Shown piece by piece: positions 1 through 7,525 of a stretch of DNA of 35,916 bases. Each line of letters begins with the position of its first letter. Within the stretch, counting starts at the first letter, position 1. The notes beneath the pieces are model-generated. The model was given only the letters and a program-made list of their open reading frames with translations. It had not been told where the DNA came from and searched no databases. The position numbers and the translations under genes are program-made. This stretch comes from Ignavibacteria bacterium (GTDB lineage Bacteria > Bacteroidota > Ignavibacteria > UBA10030 > F1-140-MAGs086), in contig VGWC01000022.1 of the NCBI GenBank assembly GCA_016873775.1, positions 1 to 35,916 on the forward strand, in the 5' to 3' direction.

Positions 1-270
1 ACACAAAACTATCCAAATCCGTTTAATCCGACAACAACGATTAGATTTGAAATTCCCGTAGGGGCAATTCATGAATTGCCCTTACAAACAACGTTGAAAA
101 TCTACAACGTTCTCGGTCAAGAAGTTGCAACGCTTTTAAACAATGAAACGATGGAAGAAGGAATGCACGAAATTCAATTCGATGCGAGCGGATTATCAAG
201 CGGCATATATTTCTATCGCTTACACGCCGGAACATTCTTGGAAACAAAGAAAATGATACTCGTGAAGTAG
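1..270 (+). CDS. C-terminal fragment of a T9SS-secreted protein (type A sorting domain)
   Basis: The frame is open from base 1 and ends at TAG 268-270, so only the last 89 codons of a longer gene are present. The fragment begins TQNYPNPFNPTTTIRFEIP, runs through LKIYNVLGQEVATLL and ends GIYFYRLHAGTFLETKKMILVK. This is the classic Por-secretion (T9SS type A) C-terminal sorting domain, which directs a protein across the outer membrane and is removed or anchored at the cell surface. The cargo domain lies outside the window, so its function cannot be told. Between FEIP and LQTTLKIYN there is an extra segment, VGAIHELP, encoded by a near-perfect palindrome (58-85) that looks like an in-frame repeat insertion. 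A hairpin terminator follows at 299-317. The family call is secure; the gene's role is unknown. Confidence 0.9.
   Translation, partial: TQNYPNPFNPTTTIRFEIPVGAIHELPLQTTLKIYNVLGQEVATLLNNETMEEGMHEIQFDASGLSSGIYFYRLHAGTFLETKKMILVK
58..85. repeat. 28-bp near-perfect palindrome inside the T9SS coding sequence
   Basis: Bases 62-81 (GGGCAATTCATGAATTGCCC) are a perfect 20-bp palindrome. Three outer pairs (58-60 with 83-85) extend it, with one mismatch at 61/82. It is read in frame as VGAIHELPL. Because it is palindromic, the opposite strand also encodes AIHELPL. It sits exactly where an ordinary sorting domain passes from the NPFNP strand to the LKIYNVLG strand, so it looks like a dispersed palindromic element tolerated in a loop. 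The insertion is an inference from comparison with the normal domain pattern. Confidence 0.75.
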
Positions 271-298
271 CGTGAAATTTCGTTTCAGTGCAAAAAAG

Positions 299-317
299 AA
301 ACCTTCGAGGTTTTTTT
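299..317 (+). terminator. Intrinsic terminator after the T9SS gene
   Basis: AAACCT (299-304), loop TCG, AGGTTT (308-313), followed by a run of T to 317. It lies 29 bases after the T9SS stop codon. Its presence argues against starting the next gene at the upstream in-frame ATG (272). Confidence 0.7.
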
Positions 318-403
318 CTGTACGTTTTTTTTTCAAGGGTAAAATTTCTAACTTCATCCCGCTTTTAAAATTTTTTCACTCTAATGAAGAAAAATATATT
401 CTT

Positions 404-1771
404 ATGAAGTTCTTCTATTCGTTATTTATTCTCGGTTCATTGATGTTCGCATCATCACCGGGAAAAGAACAAACGCACATACAATTTGAACAATATCAGT
501 TACCCAATGGGCTTACGGTTATTCTTCACGAAGACCGTTCTGCTCCTGTTGCCGCTGTCGTTGTTATGTATCACGTTGGTTCAAAAAATGAAAAACCAAA
601 ACGCACTGGCTTTGCGCATTTGTTTGAACACATGATGTTTCAGGGTTCGGAACACGTAGCAGACGACGAACATTTCAAACTATTGCAGGAAGTAGGTGCT
701 AACATCAATGGAACAACCAACGAAGATCGAACAAATTATTTTGAAATTGTTCCAAGTAATTATCTCGAACTTGCGCTCTATCTCGAATCCGACAGAATGG
801 GATTTCTTCTCCCAGCAATCACGCAGGAAAAACTCAACAACCAGATTGATGTTGTCAAAAACGAACGGCGACAAAGTTACGACAATCAACCGTACGGAAC
901 TTCATCAGAAAAAATTTCTGCGGCGATGTTTCCTCCGATGCATCCGTATCATTGGCCCGTGATTGGTTATATGGAAGATTTAAGCGAAGCGCAACTGGGC
1001 GACGTTTCAGAATTTTTCAAAACATACTATGCTCCGAATAATGCATGCGTTGCGATTGCCGGAAATTTTGAAACGAAACAAACAAAACAATGGATAGATA
1101 AATATTTCGGAGATATTCCTCGCGGAAAAAGTTTTGAACGTCCCTCTCCTATTCCTGTTTCGTTCAACGAAGACAAACGAATGATGTTTGAAGATAAAGT
1201 AAAACTTCCGCGATTGTATATTGATTGGGTTTCTGCTCCAATGAATACGCGCGAAGATGCCGTATTGGATGTTCTTTCCGATATTCTTGGCAGCGGAAAG
1301 ACGTCGCGAATGTATAAATCGCTTGTGTACGAAAAACAAATAGCACAAACAGCCGTTGCGTATCAAAGCGGAATGGAAATCGGCGGACAATTTGAAATTC
1401 AGATTACAGCGAAACCGGAAAAAACGCTTGTGGAAATGGAAACGGCTTTTGATAATGTGTTAGACAATCTTTTCAAAAACGGCGTTACGCAGAAAGAAAT
1501 TGATAATGCCCTTTCGCAAAAAGAAACACAGTTTATCAATTCACTTTCCACCGTGTTCGGAAAAGCAAATCAACTTGCTACCTATTTTACGTACACGGGC
1601 GAGCCGAATCGTATCAACAAGGAACTCGAACGGTATCACAACATTACGCCTGAAGAAGTAATGCTCGTGGCAAAAAAATATTTAACTGCTCCAAAAATTG
1701 TGTTAAGTATTGTCCCCGAAGGAAAAACTGATTTGGCGGCAAAAAATTCTATGATGTGGAAAGGAAATTAA
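404..1771 (+). CDS. M16 family zinc metallopeptidase (catalytic member)
   Basis: This 455-residue protein is an M16 (pitrilysin/processing-peptidase-like) zinc peptidase that probably acts in the periplasm. The N-terminus MKFFYSLFILGSLMFASS looks like a signal peptide. The inverted zinc motif HLFEH is at residues 72-76 in GFAHLFEHMMFQG, and the third ligand is likely Glu154 in VVKNERRQSYDN. The usual two M16 lobes follow, with NNACVAIAGNF at the end of the first and SGKTSRMYKSLVYEKQIA in the second. The frame is open back to an ATG at 272, but that extension crosses the terminator at 299-317 and adds a low-complexity leader. ATG 404 gives a clean signal peptide and was chosen. The next gene starts 2 bases after the stop and encodes a partner M16 protein. 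Substrates are unknown. Confidence 0.88.
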   Translation: MKFFYSLFILGSLMFASSPGKEQTHIQFEQYQLPNGLTVILHEDRSAPVAAVVVMYHVGSKNEKPKRTGFAHLFEHMMFQGSEHVADDEHFKLLQEVGANINGTTNEDRTNYFEIVPSNYLELALYLESDRMGFLLPAITQEKLNNQIDVVKNERRQSYDNQPYGTSSEKISAAMFPPMHPYHWPVIGYMEDLSEAQLGDVSEFFKTYYAPNNACVAIAGNFETKQTKQWIDKYFGDIPRGKSFERPSPIPVSFNEDKRMMFEDKVKLPRLYIDWVSAPMNTREDAVLDVLSDILGSGKTSRMYKSLVYEKQIAQTAVAYQSGMEIGGQFEIQITAKPEKTLVEMETAFDNVLDNLFKNGVTQKEIDNALSQKETQFINSLSTVFGKANQLATYFTYTGEPNRINKELERYHNITPEEVMLVAKKYLTAPKIVLSIVPEGKTDLAAKNSMMWKGN

Positions 1772-1773
1772 TT

Positions 1774-3261
1774 ATGTTGTCAATATATCAACATTCAGTA
1801 GTTAGTAGTCAGCGTTCAACTTTTGTGAAATGGATGAAATGTGTTTTTGGAATTGTTTTGTTTTCTGTTACGATTCAATGCACATTTTCATCGGATTTCG
1901 ACAGGACAAAACGACCGGAAGGACAAGAGGCTCCGAAAATTTCATTACCGCAAATTCAAAAAACTACGTTGAAAAACGGTTTGCAACTGTGGCTTGTGGA
2001 ACACCACGAATTACCACTCGTTGCAATGAATTTGGTTTTTCAATCCGGCGCCGCTTTTGATAAACATAAACCGGGATTAGCGGCAATGACTGCTGATTTA
2101 CTCGATGAGGGAACAACAACGCGAGACGCATTACAAATTGCCGATGAATTGGAATCTATCGGCGCATCGTTCAACATTTCGTCGAACTTTGATGGCTCGT
2201 ACGTTTCTGTACAAACACTCAAAAAACATCTCGAGAAATCATTGGAAATTTTTTCTGATGTGTTGGTGAACGCTTCTTTCCCGGATAAAGAATTTCAGCG
2301 ATTGCTAAAACAGCGACTGACTTCGTTAGTGCAGCAACGCGACCAACCGACAACGATAGCTAGTAATGCGTTCAATTATATTTTATATGGTTCCGAACAT
2401 CCGTACGGAAATAATATTACCGGCAACGAAGTTTCGCTAAAAGATATGCTGGCAAAAGATTGTGAAAATTTTTATCGCACTCATTATCGTCCCAATAACG
2501 CAACTCTCCTCATTGTCGGCGATATAACGCTCAAAGAAATTTCTTCGCGTTTAGAAACTGCTCTCGCAAACTGGAAAACGATGGAAGTACCATCAATAGA
2601 AATTCCTCAACCGAAAACAATTGCACAGCGAACGGTGTATCTGATAGATAAACCGGGAGCGGCACAATCTGAAATTCGCATCGGATATCCTGCGCTTTCA
2701 CGGAACACTCTCGATTTCTTTTCTGTAACATTGATGAATCGCGCATTAGGAGGACAATTTGCAAGTCGTATCAATATGAACTTGAGGGAGAAACACGGTT
2801 ATACGTATGGAGCGCGTTCAGGATTTTCGTTTGTCAAAGGAATTGGTCCGTTTTTTGCTTCGGCGGGAGTGGTAACTGCAAAAACCGATAGTTCGCTCAT
2901 CGAATTTTTCTACGAACTCGACAGAACACACAACGACGGTATTACATCAGAAGAATTATCCTTTGTTAAAAAAGGAGCAATCGGTGGTTTTGCATTGACG
3001 TTTGAAACTCCTTCGCAGATTGCAGGCGCATTGCAAAGTATTGTTCTGTACGGACTTCCGGAAAATTATTTCGAAAAATATCTCATGAATATTGAAAACG
3101 TTTCGCTTTCAGAAGTTCAAACTGTTTCACAAAAATATCTCAATACATCGAATATGGCTGTCGTTGTCGTCGGCGACTTGAAAACTATTCAAGATGGAAT
3201 TCTTGCATTGCAATTAGGAGACGTTGTGTTTTGCGATGTTGATGGAAAACCGATTCGGTAA
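1774..3261 (+). CDS. M16 family peptidase-like protein without the HXXEH zinc motif
   Basis: This is an M16-fold protein of about 495 residues, translationally close to the catalytic M16 gene upstream. Where the catalytic member has HLFEH this one reads GLAAMTADLLDEGTTTR, so the zinc ligands are missing. Typical M16 features are kept: LKNGLQLWLVEHHELPLVAMN, YRTHYRPNNATLLIVGDI and LGGQFASRINMNLREKHGYTYGARS. In several M16 systems an inactive subunit pairs with an active one to form the substrate chamber, and this adjacent pair fits that pattern (inference). ATG 1774 has an AAAGGA eight bases upstream. A second ATG at 1834 begins a more compact signal peptide, MKCVFGIVLFSVTIQC, and the stretch between the two contains a 7-bp tandem tract of the kind otherwise intergenic here, so 1834 may be the true start. 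Confidence 0.85.
   Translation: MLSIYQHSVVSSQRSTFVKWMKCVFGIVLFSVTIQCTFSSDFDRTKRPEGQEAPKISLPQIQKTTLKNGLQLWLVEHHELPLVAMNLVFQSGAAFDKHKPGLAAMTADLLDEGTTTRDALQIADELESIGASFNISSNFDGSYVSVQTLKKHLEKSLEIFSDVLVNASFPDKEFQRLLKQRLTSLVQQRDQPTTIASNAFNYILYGSEHPYGNNITGNEVSLKDMLAKDCENFYRTHYRPNNATLLIVGDITLKEISSRLETALANWKTMEVPSIEIPQPKTIAQRTVYLIDKPGAAQSEIRIGYPALSRNTLDFFSVTLMNRALGGQFASRINMNLREKHGYTYGARSGFSFVKGIGPFFASAGVVTAKTDSSLIEFFYELDRTHNDGITSEELSFVKKGAIGGFALTFETPSQIAGALQSIVLYGLPENYFEKYLMNIENVSLSEVQTVSQKYLNTSNMAVVVVGDLKTIQDGILALQLGDVVFCDVDGKPIR
1793..1820. repeat. Degenerate 7-bp tandem tract (4 units)
   Basis: The units are ATTCAGT, AGTTAGT, AGTCAGC and GTTCAAC. It closely resembles the tract at 24105-24139, which also opens ATTCAG(C/T) then AGTTAG(C/T). 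It lies at the extreme 5' end of the second M16 gene, or just upstream of it if the ATG at 1834 is used. Confidence 0.6.
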
Positions 3262-3292
3262 GTTGCTTAGTTGAAATAAACATCTTCAACAC

Positions 3293-3733
3293 TTGGATAC
3301 TGAGGCAGCAAAACGCACGTTTGAAAATTATTTACACGAAAAAAAACTTCGTGTAACTCCCGAACGATTTGAAGTGTTAGAAGCCGCAATGAATTTTGAC
3401 GGACATTTTGATGCAGACGAATTGTTCAGCGTAATGCGTTACAAAAAATCCAAAGTATCGCGAGCAACGGTGTATAATACACTCGAGGTGTTGCTCGCGT
3501 GCGGATTGATTTCGAAATATCGCTTTGCGGATAATTTATCACGATATGAGAGAGCATTCGGAAGACCGCGCCATGACCATCTAATTTGCCTTGGATGTGG
3601 CGAAATAATTGAATTTGTTGCACCGAAGTTAGAAAAAATTCAGAAAGAAATATGCGCACAGCATAAATTTTACCCACAAAATTCAACGTTGCAGATTTTT
3701 GGAATGTGTGAAAAATGTACTGTTGAAAAATAA
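3293..3733 (+). CDS. Fur-family metal-responsive transcriptional regulator
   Basis: This 146-residue protein is a ferric-uptake-regulator family repressor. The N-terminal winged helix includes LRVTPERFEVLEAA and KVSRATVYNTLEVLLACGLI, the DNA-recognition helix region. The C-terminal dimerisation and metal domain has HDHLICLGCGEIIEF and ends FGMCEKCTVEK, giving the two CXXC pairs of the structural zinc site. The segment SRYERAF has Glu where PerR proteins usually have the oxidation-sensing Asp context (RFD), so an iron- or zinc-type Fur is more likely than PerR. This cannot be settled by eye. The start is TTG at 3293; there is no in-frame ATG near the expected N-terminus and no clear ribosome-binding site. 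It is 31 bases from the M16 gene and is followed by a terminator. No binding site for it was recognised. Confidence 0.87.
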   Translation: MDTEAAKRTFENYLHEKKLRVTPERFEVLEAAMNFDGHFDADELFSVMRYKKSKVSRATVYNTLEVLLACGLISKYRFADNLSRYERAFGRPRHDHLICLGCGEIIEFVAPKLEKIQKEICAQHKFYPQNSTLQIFGMCEKCTVEK

Positions 3734-3748
3734 TGTTGTTTAAAATGA

Positions 3749-3786
3749 AAAACCATCAAAGTTTTTAGAACCTTGAGGTTTTTTTT
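3749..3786 (+). terminator. Intrinsic terminator after the Fur-family gene
   Basis: AAAACCATCAAAG (3749-3761) can pair, with small bulges, with CCTTGAGGTTTT (3771-3782). A run of eight T follows (3779-3786). It lies 15 bases after the stop codon. Confidence 0.65.
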
Positions 3787-3828
3787 ATGAACTGAATTAA
3801 ACTAATAAAAAATTTAACATCTGTAATA

Positions 3829-4138
3829 TCATTTTCTTCGTTTTACCATTGAACGCAAGATTCCATCTTGCGCAACATATAAGCGATAGAAATATAATCC
3901 GCTCGGAAAAATTGTTGCATCAAATTCTACTTGTTTAAAACCCGCGCTTTCGTTTTTTGTTGTATCAGTGTTGCAACTTCTGTTCCAGTTATATCATATA
4001 TTTTCAGCGATACGAACGCATCTTCCGGCAAATCATAACGAAAAATCGTCGTTGGATTGAACTGATTGGGTAAGTTTTTTGAAAGCAAAAATGTTTTGGC
4101 AGATTTTCTTGCACTGTTTGTGCATTGGCATTGTTAAT
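3829..4138 (-). pseudogene. Frameshifted relic of a T9SS type A sorting domain
   Basis: On the - strand this gap between the fur-like gene and surE holds the pieces of one sorting domain in different frames. First comes TVQENLPKHF. A shifted frame then gives LLSKNLPNQFNPTTIFRYDLP and LKIYDITGTEVATLI. Another shift gives ESAGFKQVEFDATIFP, SGLYFYRLYVAQDGILRS and MVKRRK, ending at TGA 3831-3829. At least two frameshifts and an early stop (TAA) in the middle frame make an intact gene impossible. No cargo domain is present, so it is an orphan tail. The segment VAQDGILR is encoded by a perfect palindrome (3854-3872) and recurs in the T9SS gene at the right edge of the window. Confidence 0.8.
3854..3872. 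repeat. Palindrome with 8-bp arms encoding VAQDGILR in the T9SS relic
   Basis: CGCAAGAT (3854-3861), TCC, ATCTTGCG (3865-3872) is a perfect inverted repeat with a 3-base loop. Read on the - strand it gives the core of VAQDGILR. A diverged copy lies at about 35884-35902 and encodes VAQNSILR in the same place of another sorting domain. Confidence 0.7.
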
Positions 4139-4217
4139 GAAAATCTAGGAACTGTTCGTAAGTTTCATTTCAAATATTCTGTACTTAACATAGTAAAAGT
4201 ACACAATGAAAGCAGAA

Positions 4218-5009
4218 TTATTTTTTCACCTTCCATTTCTCCAAAGCATCTAACATAGAATAGTTTGTCAAATCGTAATGAATCGGCGTAACGGAAATAA
4301 AATTATTCATCACGGCAATCTGGTCAACATTATCATCCGTATCGAGAACATCCAAATCGCCGGTGAGCCAAAAATATTCTTTATTTGCAGGGTCTCGGCG
4401 AGCATCAAATGTATCGTTCCACGTGGATTTTCCCATTCGCGTAATTTTTACTCCGCGAATTTTTTGCTCTTCGACAGGAGGAATATTGACATTGAGCAAC
4501 GTTCCTTGCGGTAAACCGTGTTTTAAAACTTGTTTGACCATTGTTTTAGAAAATTTTGCAGCGTAACGAAAATCGGGAGTTGTAAATGTTGCAAGTGATA
4601 ATGCAATCGAAGGAACTTCCATCAAAGTTGCTTCCGTTGCCGCTGAAACTGTTCCCGAATATATAACACTGATTGCTGTATTTGTTCCGTGATTGATTCC
4701 CGAAACAACAATATCCGGCTTGCTTTTGAGAATGTAGCGAATAGCAATTTTCACACAATCAGCAGGAGTTCCTTCAACAGCATAACCAAAAAGTTTTCCG
4801 TTATGAAAATGCGGCTTAACGCGTATTGGATAATTCATCGTGATGGCATGTCCAACTGCGCTTTGCTGGCGTTCCGGTGCAACAACTGTTACGTCGCCGA
4901 TTTTTTTTAATTCTTTCACGAGAGCAAAAATTCCCGACGCTTGAATTCCATCGTCGTTGGATACAAGGATGCGAAGATTTTTTGAAGACCTAACGAGTTT
5001 ATCTTTCAT
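4218..5009 (-). CDS. surE: 5'/3'-nucleotidase SurE
   Basis: This 263-residue cytosolic protein is a metal-dependent nucleoside monophosphate phosphatase (survival protein E). The N-terminal LRILVSNDDGIQASG contains the Asp-Asp metal-binding pair. VVAPERQQSAVGHAIT and EGTPADCVK are the SurE signature segments, and VVSGINHGTNTAISVIYSGTVSAA holds the Asn metal ligand region. Length is normal for the family. It is the last gene of the envelope block, 56 bases after panB, and probably shares its transcript. A weak stem (4182-4187 with 4198-4203) lies downstream but has no clear T run. Confidence 0.95.
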   Translation of the reverse strand: MKDKLVRSSKNLRILVSNDDGIQASGIFALVKELKKIGDVTVVAPERQQSAVGHAITMNYPIRVKPHFHNGKLFGYAVEGTPADCVKIAIRYILKSKPDIVVSGINHGTNTAISVIYSGTVSAATEATLMEVPSIALSLATFTTPDFRYAAKFSKTMVKQVLKHGLPQGTLLNVNIPPVEEQKIRGVKITRMGKSTWNDTFDARRDPANKEYFWLTGDLDVLDTDDNVDQIAVMNNFISVTPIHYDLTNYSMLDALEKWKVKK

Positions 5010-5065
5010 AGTTTTGAAAATTCAGTTGCTATCAACATTTTTTTTGAGACAAATTCTGTACGGTC

Positions 5066-5869
5066 TTATGAAAAACTTTCTTTCTCATTCGGAAATTTTC
5101 CTTTCTTCACATCATGTGCGTACTGGAAAAATGCGTTTTTTATTTCCGATGATAAGTTCAAATACTTTCGTACAAACTTCGGTGTAAATTCATCGAACAT
5201 CCCGAGCATATCGTACACTACGAGAACTTGACCATCACATTTTGCACCGGCACCAATTCCAATCGTCGGGATGGAAACCGTTTTTGTAATTGTTTCTGCA
5301 AGCGGAACAGGAATTTTTTCCAGCACCATTGCAAAACATCCGCTTTCTTCAAGAAGTTTTGCATCGTTCAATATATGTTCTGCTTCTTTTTTTTCTTTCC
5401 CCTGCAAATGATAACCACCGATTTGATGAATGGATTGCGGCGTTAAACCTAAATGTCCCATCACAGGAATCCCGAGAGAAGTTAATCTCTCAATCGCAGA
5501 GATTATTTGTTTTCCTCCTTCAACTTTCACTGCTTCCGCGCCGGTTTCTTTGAGAACTTTGCCACAATTTTTCACTGCATCTTCAACAGAAACCTGATAC
5601 GAAAGAAACGGCATATCGGCAACAACCAGCGCACGTTTCACCGCTTTCCGAACTATTTTTGTGTGATAAATTATTTCGTCGAGTGTTACGGATAATGTTG
5701 TTTCATTTCCTTGTACAACATTGCCAAGCGAATCGCCAACGAGAATAATATCAATTCCTGCTTCGTCCAAAAGTTGGGCAAGCAAAAAATCGTACGCAGT
5801 GAGAACAGCAATTTTCTCACCGGTTTTTTTCATTTCAATAATTGTCTTGGTGGTAACTTGTTTTTTCAT
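5066..5869 (-). CDS. panB: 3-methyl-2-oxobutanoate hydroxymethyltransferase PanB
   Basis: PanB transfers a hydroxymethyl group from 5,10-methylene-tetrahydrofolate to 2-oxoisovalerate, the first committed step of pantothenate and coenzyme A synthesis. The 267-residue protein shows the expected TIM-barrel landmarks: IAVLTAYDFLLAQLLDEAG, ILVGDSLGNVVQG with the metal-binding Asp, VVADMPFLSYQ, AEAVKVEGG, PVMGHLGLTPQS and PTIGIGAGAKCDGQVLVVYDMLG. Length is typical. It sits between lipM-like and surE with short gaps of about 60 bases, suggesting one transcript. No other pantothenate gene is in the window. Confidence 0.96.
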   Translation of the reverse strand: MKKQVTTKTIIEMKKTGEKIAVLTAYDFLLAQLLDEAGIDIILVGDSLGNVVQGNETTLSVTLDEIIYHTKIVRKAVKRALVVADMPFLSYQVSVEDAVKNCGKVLKETGAEAVKVEGGKQIISAIERLTSLGIPVMGHLGLTPQSIHQIGGYHLQGKEKKEAEHILNDAKLLEESGCFAMVLEKIPVPLAETITKTVSIPTIGIGAGAKCDGQVLVVYDMLGMFDEFTPKFVRKYLNLSSEIKNAFFQYAHDVKKGKFPNEKESFS

Positions 5870-5929
5870 CTTGAAATTATTTTAAAACACAAAAGCACAA
5901 AGATATTCGGAAAGGTCATCAAATATGGA

Positions 5930-6712
5930 CTATAAAATGTAACTACGTGCACGTTCAAGTTTCTCTCCTCGAAAAAACATTTCTTCAACTTCTAAAGGAA
6001 ATTCATCAAACTCAACTTTCCATTGCAACTCAAACCCACGTCGAATTGCAATGCTGATTTCTTCATACGAAACTTTTCTGTTCAACTCGGTTTCGATTTC
6101 TGTTGTTGTTTCATTCAAATGGAGAAAATGAGATTCGTTTTTCTCGCGATAAAATTTCGGAAGAGTTCGATGTTCCCAGCCAAGCATTATAGAACCGTGC
6201 TGCAACACAACATCACCAAATCTTCGTTGCGCACTTCCGATAATTTTTTTTCCATTCACTTGCACTTCGGAACGCGAAACACTTGAAAAGCATGCGGCAG
6301 AATGTTCGCTGAAATACATTTTTTCTGAAGAACTTGGAGTTTGAGAAAGAGTTGCATTTACGCCAAGCAGTTTTAAACCTCGCACCAATGCTTGACTGAT
6401 TTCACAATGAATTGGAGAAATATTTTTTCCGTTTGCAAACAGTACAACACTATACGTCAATTCTTCCGAATGATACACTGCTCTTCCTCCCGTTGGTCTG
6501 CGAACGATATCTACGTTTTCGGAAGCACATTGTTCTTTATCGAGAAAATCTTCGGATTGATGATGGCCCAGAGAAATTGCATACGGTTCCCATCCGTACA
6601 AACGAAGAGTTGGTACAATGTTCTTGTACGTTAACTTGCGCACAAGAAATTCGTCGTACGCCATATTCCAATTTCCATCGTGAAAACCAGTATTGGAAAA
6701 GAACATTTCCAT
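5930..6712 (-). CDS. Lipoate/octanoyl transferase of the LipM-LplA family
   Basis: This 260-residue protein belongs to the cofactor transferase family that loads octanoate or lipoate onto lipoyl domains of 2-oxoacid dehydrogenases and GcvH. It has RRPTGGRAVYH (about residues 71-81), the ligand-binding loop, and VNGKKIIGSAQRR (about 152-164), carrying the conserved lysine. It also has a Cys at 141 in AACFSS. A cysteine in this position is the mark of LipM-type octanoyltransferases, whereas LplA ligases usually lack it. LipM-like is therefore favoured, but LplA activity cannot be excluded. No lipA is seen next to it. It lies between lpxA (18-base gap) and panB (60-base gap). Confidence 0.85.
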   Translation of the reverse strand: MEMFFSNTGFHDGNWNMAYDEFLVRKLTYKNIVPTLRLYGWEPYAISLGHHQSEDFLDKEQCASENVDIVRRPTGGRAVYHSEELTYSVVLFANGKNISPIHCEISQALVRGLKLLGVNATLSQTPSSSEKMYFSEHSAACFSSVSRSEVQVNGKKIIGSAQRRFGDVVLQHGSIMLGWEHRTLPKFYREKNESHFLHLNETTTEIETELNRKVSYEEISIAIRRGFELQWKVEFDEFPLEVEEMFFRGEKLERARSYIL

Positions 6713-6730
6713 TCCAAAAAAATGCTCTCG

Positions 6731-7519
6731 TTATTTTTTCCCTGAGCCAATGATTCCGCGTGAACTTATTCGCACAAAATCATAGACACTCTGCATTTCA
6801 GGTGATAATGCGCCAAGATTTAAAATTGCATTCAACGCTTGCGTAACATTCATTTTCGACTGATACAATAAACGATAAACGGTTTCCAAACTTTCCAACG
6901 TTTCTTTGGAAAAATTTCTTCGCCGCAATCCAACGTAATTCAGTCCTTGAAATGAAAGTGGTTCTTGACCGGCAAGAATGTATGGCGGTACATCTTTTGA
7001 AACACGAAATCCACCGCCTATCATCGAATGTCTTCCCACGCGAACAAACTGGTGAATCGGGGTCATTCCTCCGATAATTGCGTGGTCTTCAATATGAACA
7101 TGTCCCGCCATATTTACAGCATTCGCAAGTATAACGCTATCGTTGACAACGCAATCGTGCGCAATATGAACGTACGCCATTATAAAACAGTGTTTTCCGA
7201 CAGACGTTCTCCCACGCGATTCTGTTCCGCGGTGAATCGTTGCATATTCGCGTACCGTTGTATAATCACCTACTTCCGTTACTGTTGCAACGCCGGTATA
7301 TTTTAAATCCTGGGGTTCTGTTCCGACAACTGCGCCGTGGAACAGTTTACAATGATTTCCGATTCTGCTTCCGTTTGCAACAATTACGTTGGAATGAATG
7401 GTGGTATTGTTACCGATGACCACATTGTCTTCGATGATTGAAAACGGACCAACAATAACATCTTCGCCAAGTTGGGCTTTTTCGCTGACTATCGCTTGCG
7501 GATGAATTGAAACACTCAT
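6731..7519 (-). CDS. lpxA: UDP-N-acetylglucosamine O-acyltransferase LpxA
   Basis: LpxA catalyses the first step of lipid A synthesis, adding a 3-hydroxyacyl chain from acyl-ACP to UDP-GlcNAc in the cytoplasm. The 262-residue protein starts SIHPQAIVSEKAQLGEDVIVGPFSII and continues as left-handed beta-helix hexapeptide repeats. It contains the LpxA signatures HRGT, YVHIAHDCVV with the catalytic histidine region, and GGMTPIHQFVRVGRHSMIGG. The C-terminal helical part is normal. AAAGGA lies just upstream of the ATG. The gene follows lpxC/fabZ after 6 bases, so the two are surely co-transcribed. Confidence 0.96.
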   Translation of the reverse strand: MSVSIHPQAIVSEKAQLGEDVIVGPFSIIEDNVVIGNNTTIHSNVIVANGSRIGNHCKLFHGAVVGTEPQDLKYTGVATVTEVGDYTTVREYATIHRGTESRGRTSVGKHCFIMAYVHIAHDCVVNDSVILANAVNMAGHVHIEDHAIIGGMTPIHQFVRVGRHSMIGGGFRVSKDVPPYILAGQEPLSFQGLNYVGLRRRNFSKETLESLETVYRLLYQSKMNVTQALNAILNLGALSPEMQSVYDFVRISSRGIIGSGKK

Positions 7520-7525
7520 AGGAAA

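Noticed and set aside
272-403. Upstream ATG (272) as start of the first M16 gene
   Set aside because: The extension crosses a clear terminator (299-317) and yields a low-complexity Lys/Phe leader; ATG 404 gives a proper signal peptide.
4182-4203. Terminator after surE (GTACTT / AAGTAC stem)
   Set aside because: The stem is only 6 bp, AT-rich, and no clear T run follows on the - strand.
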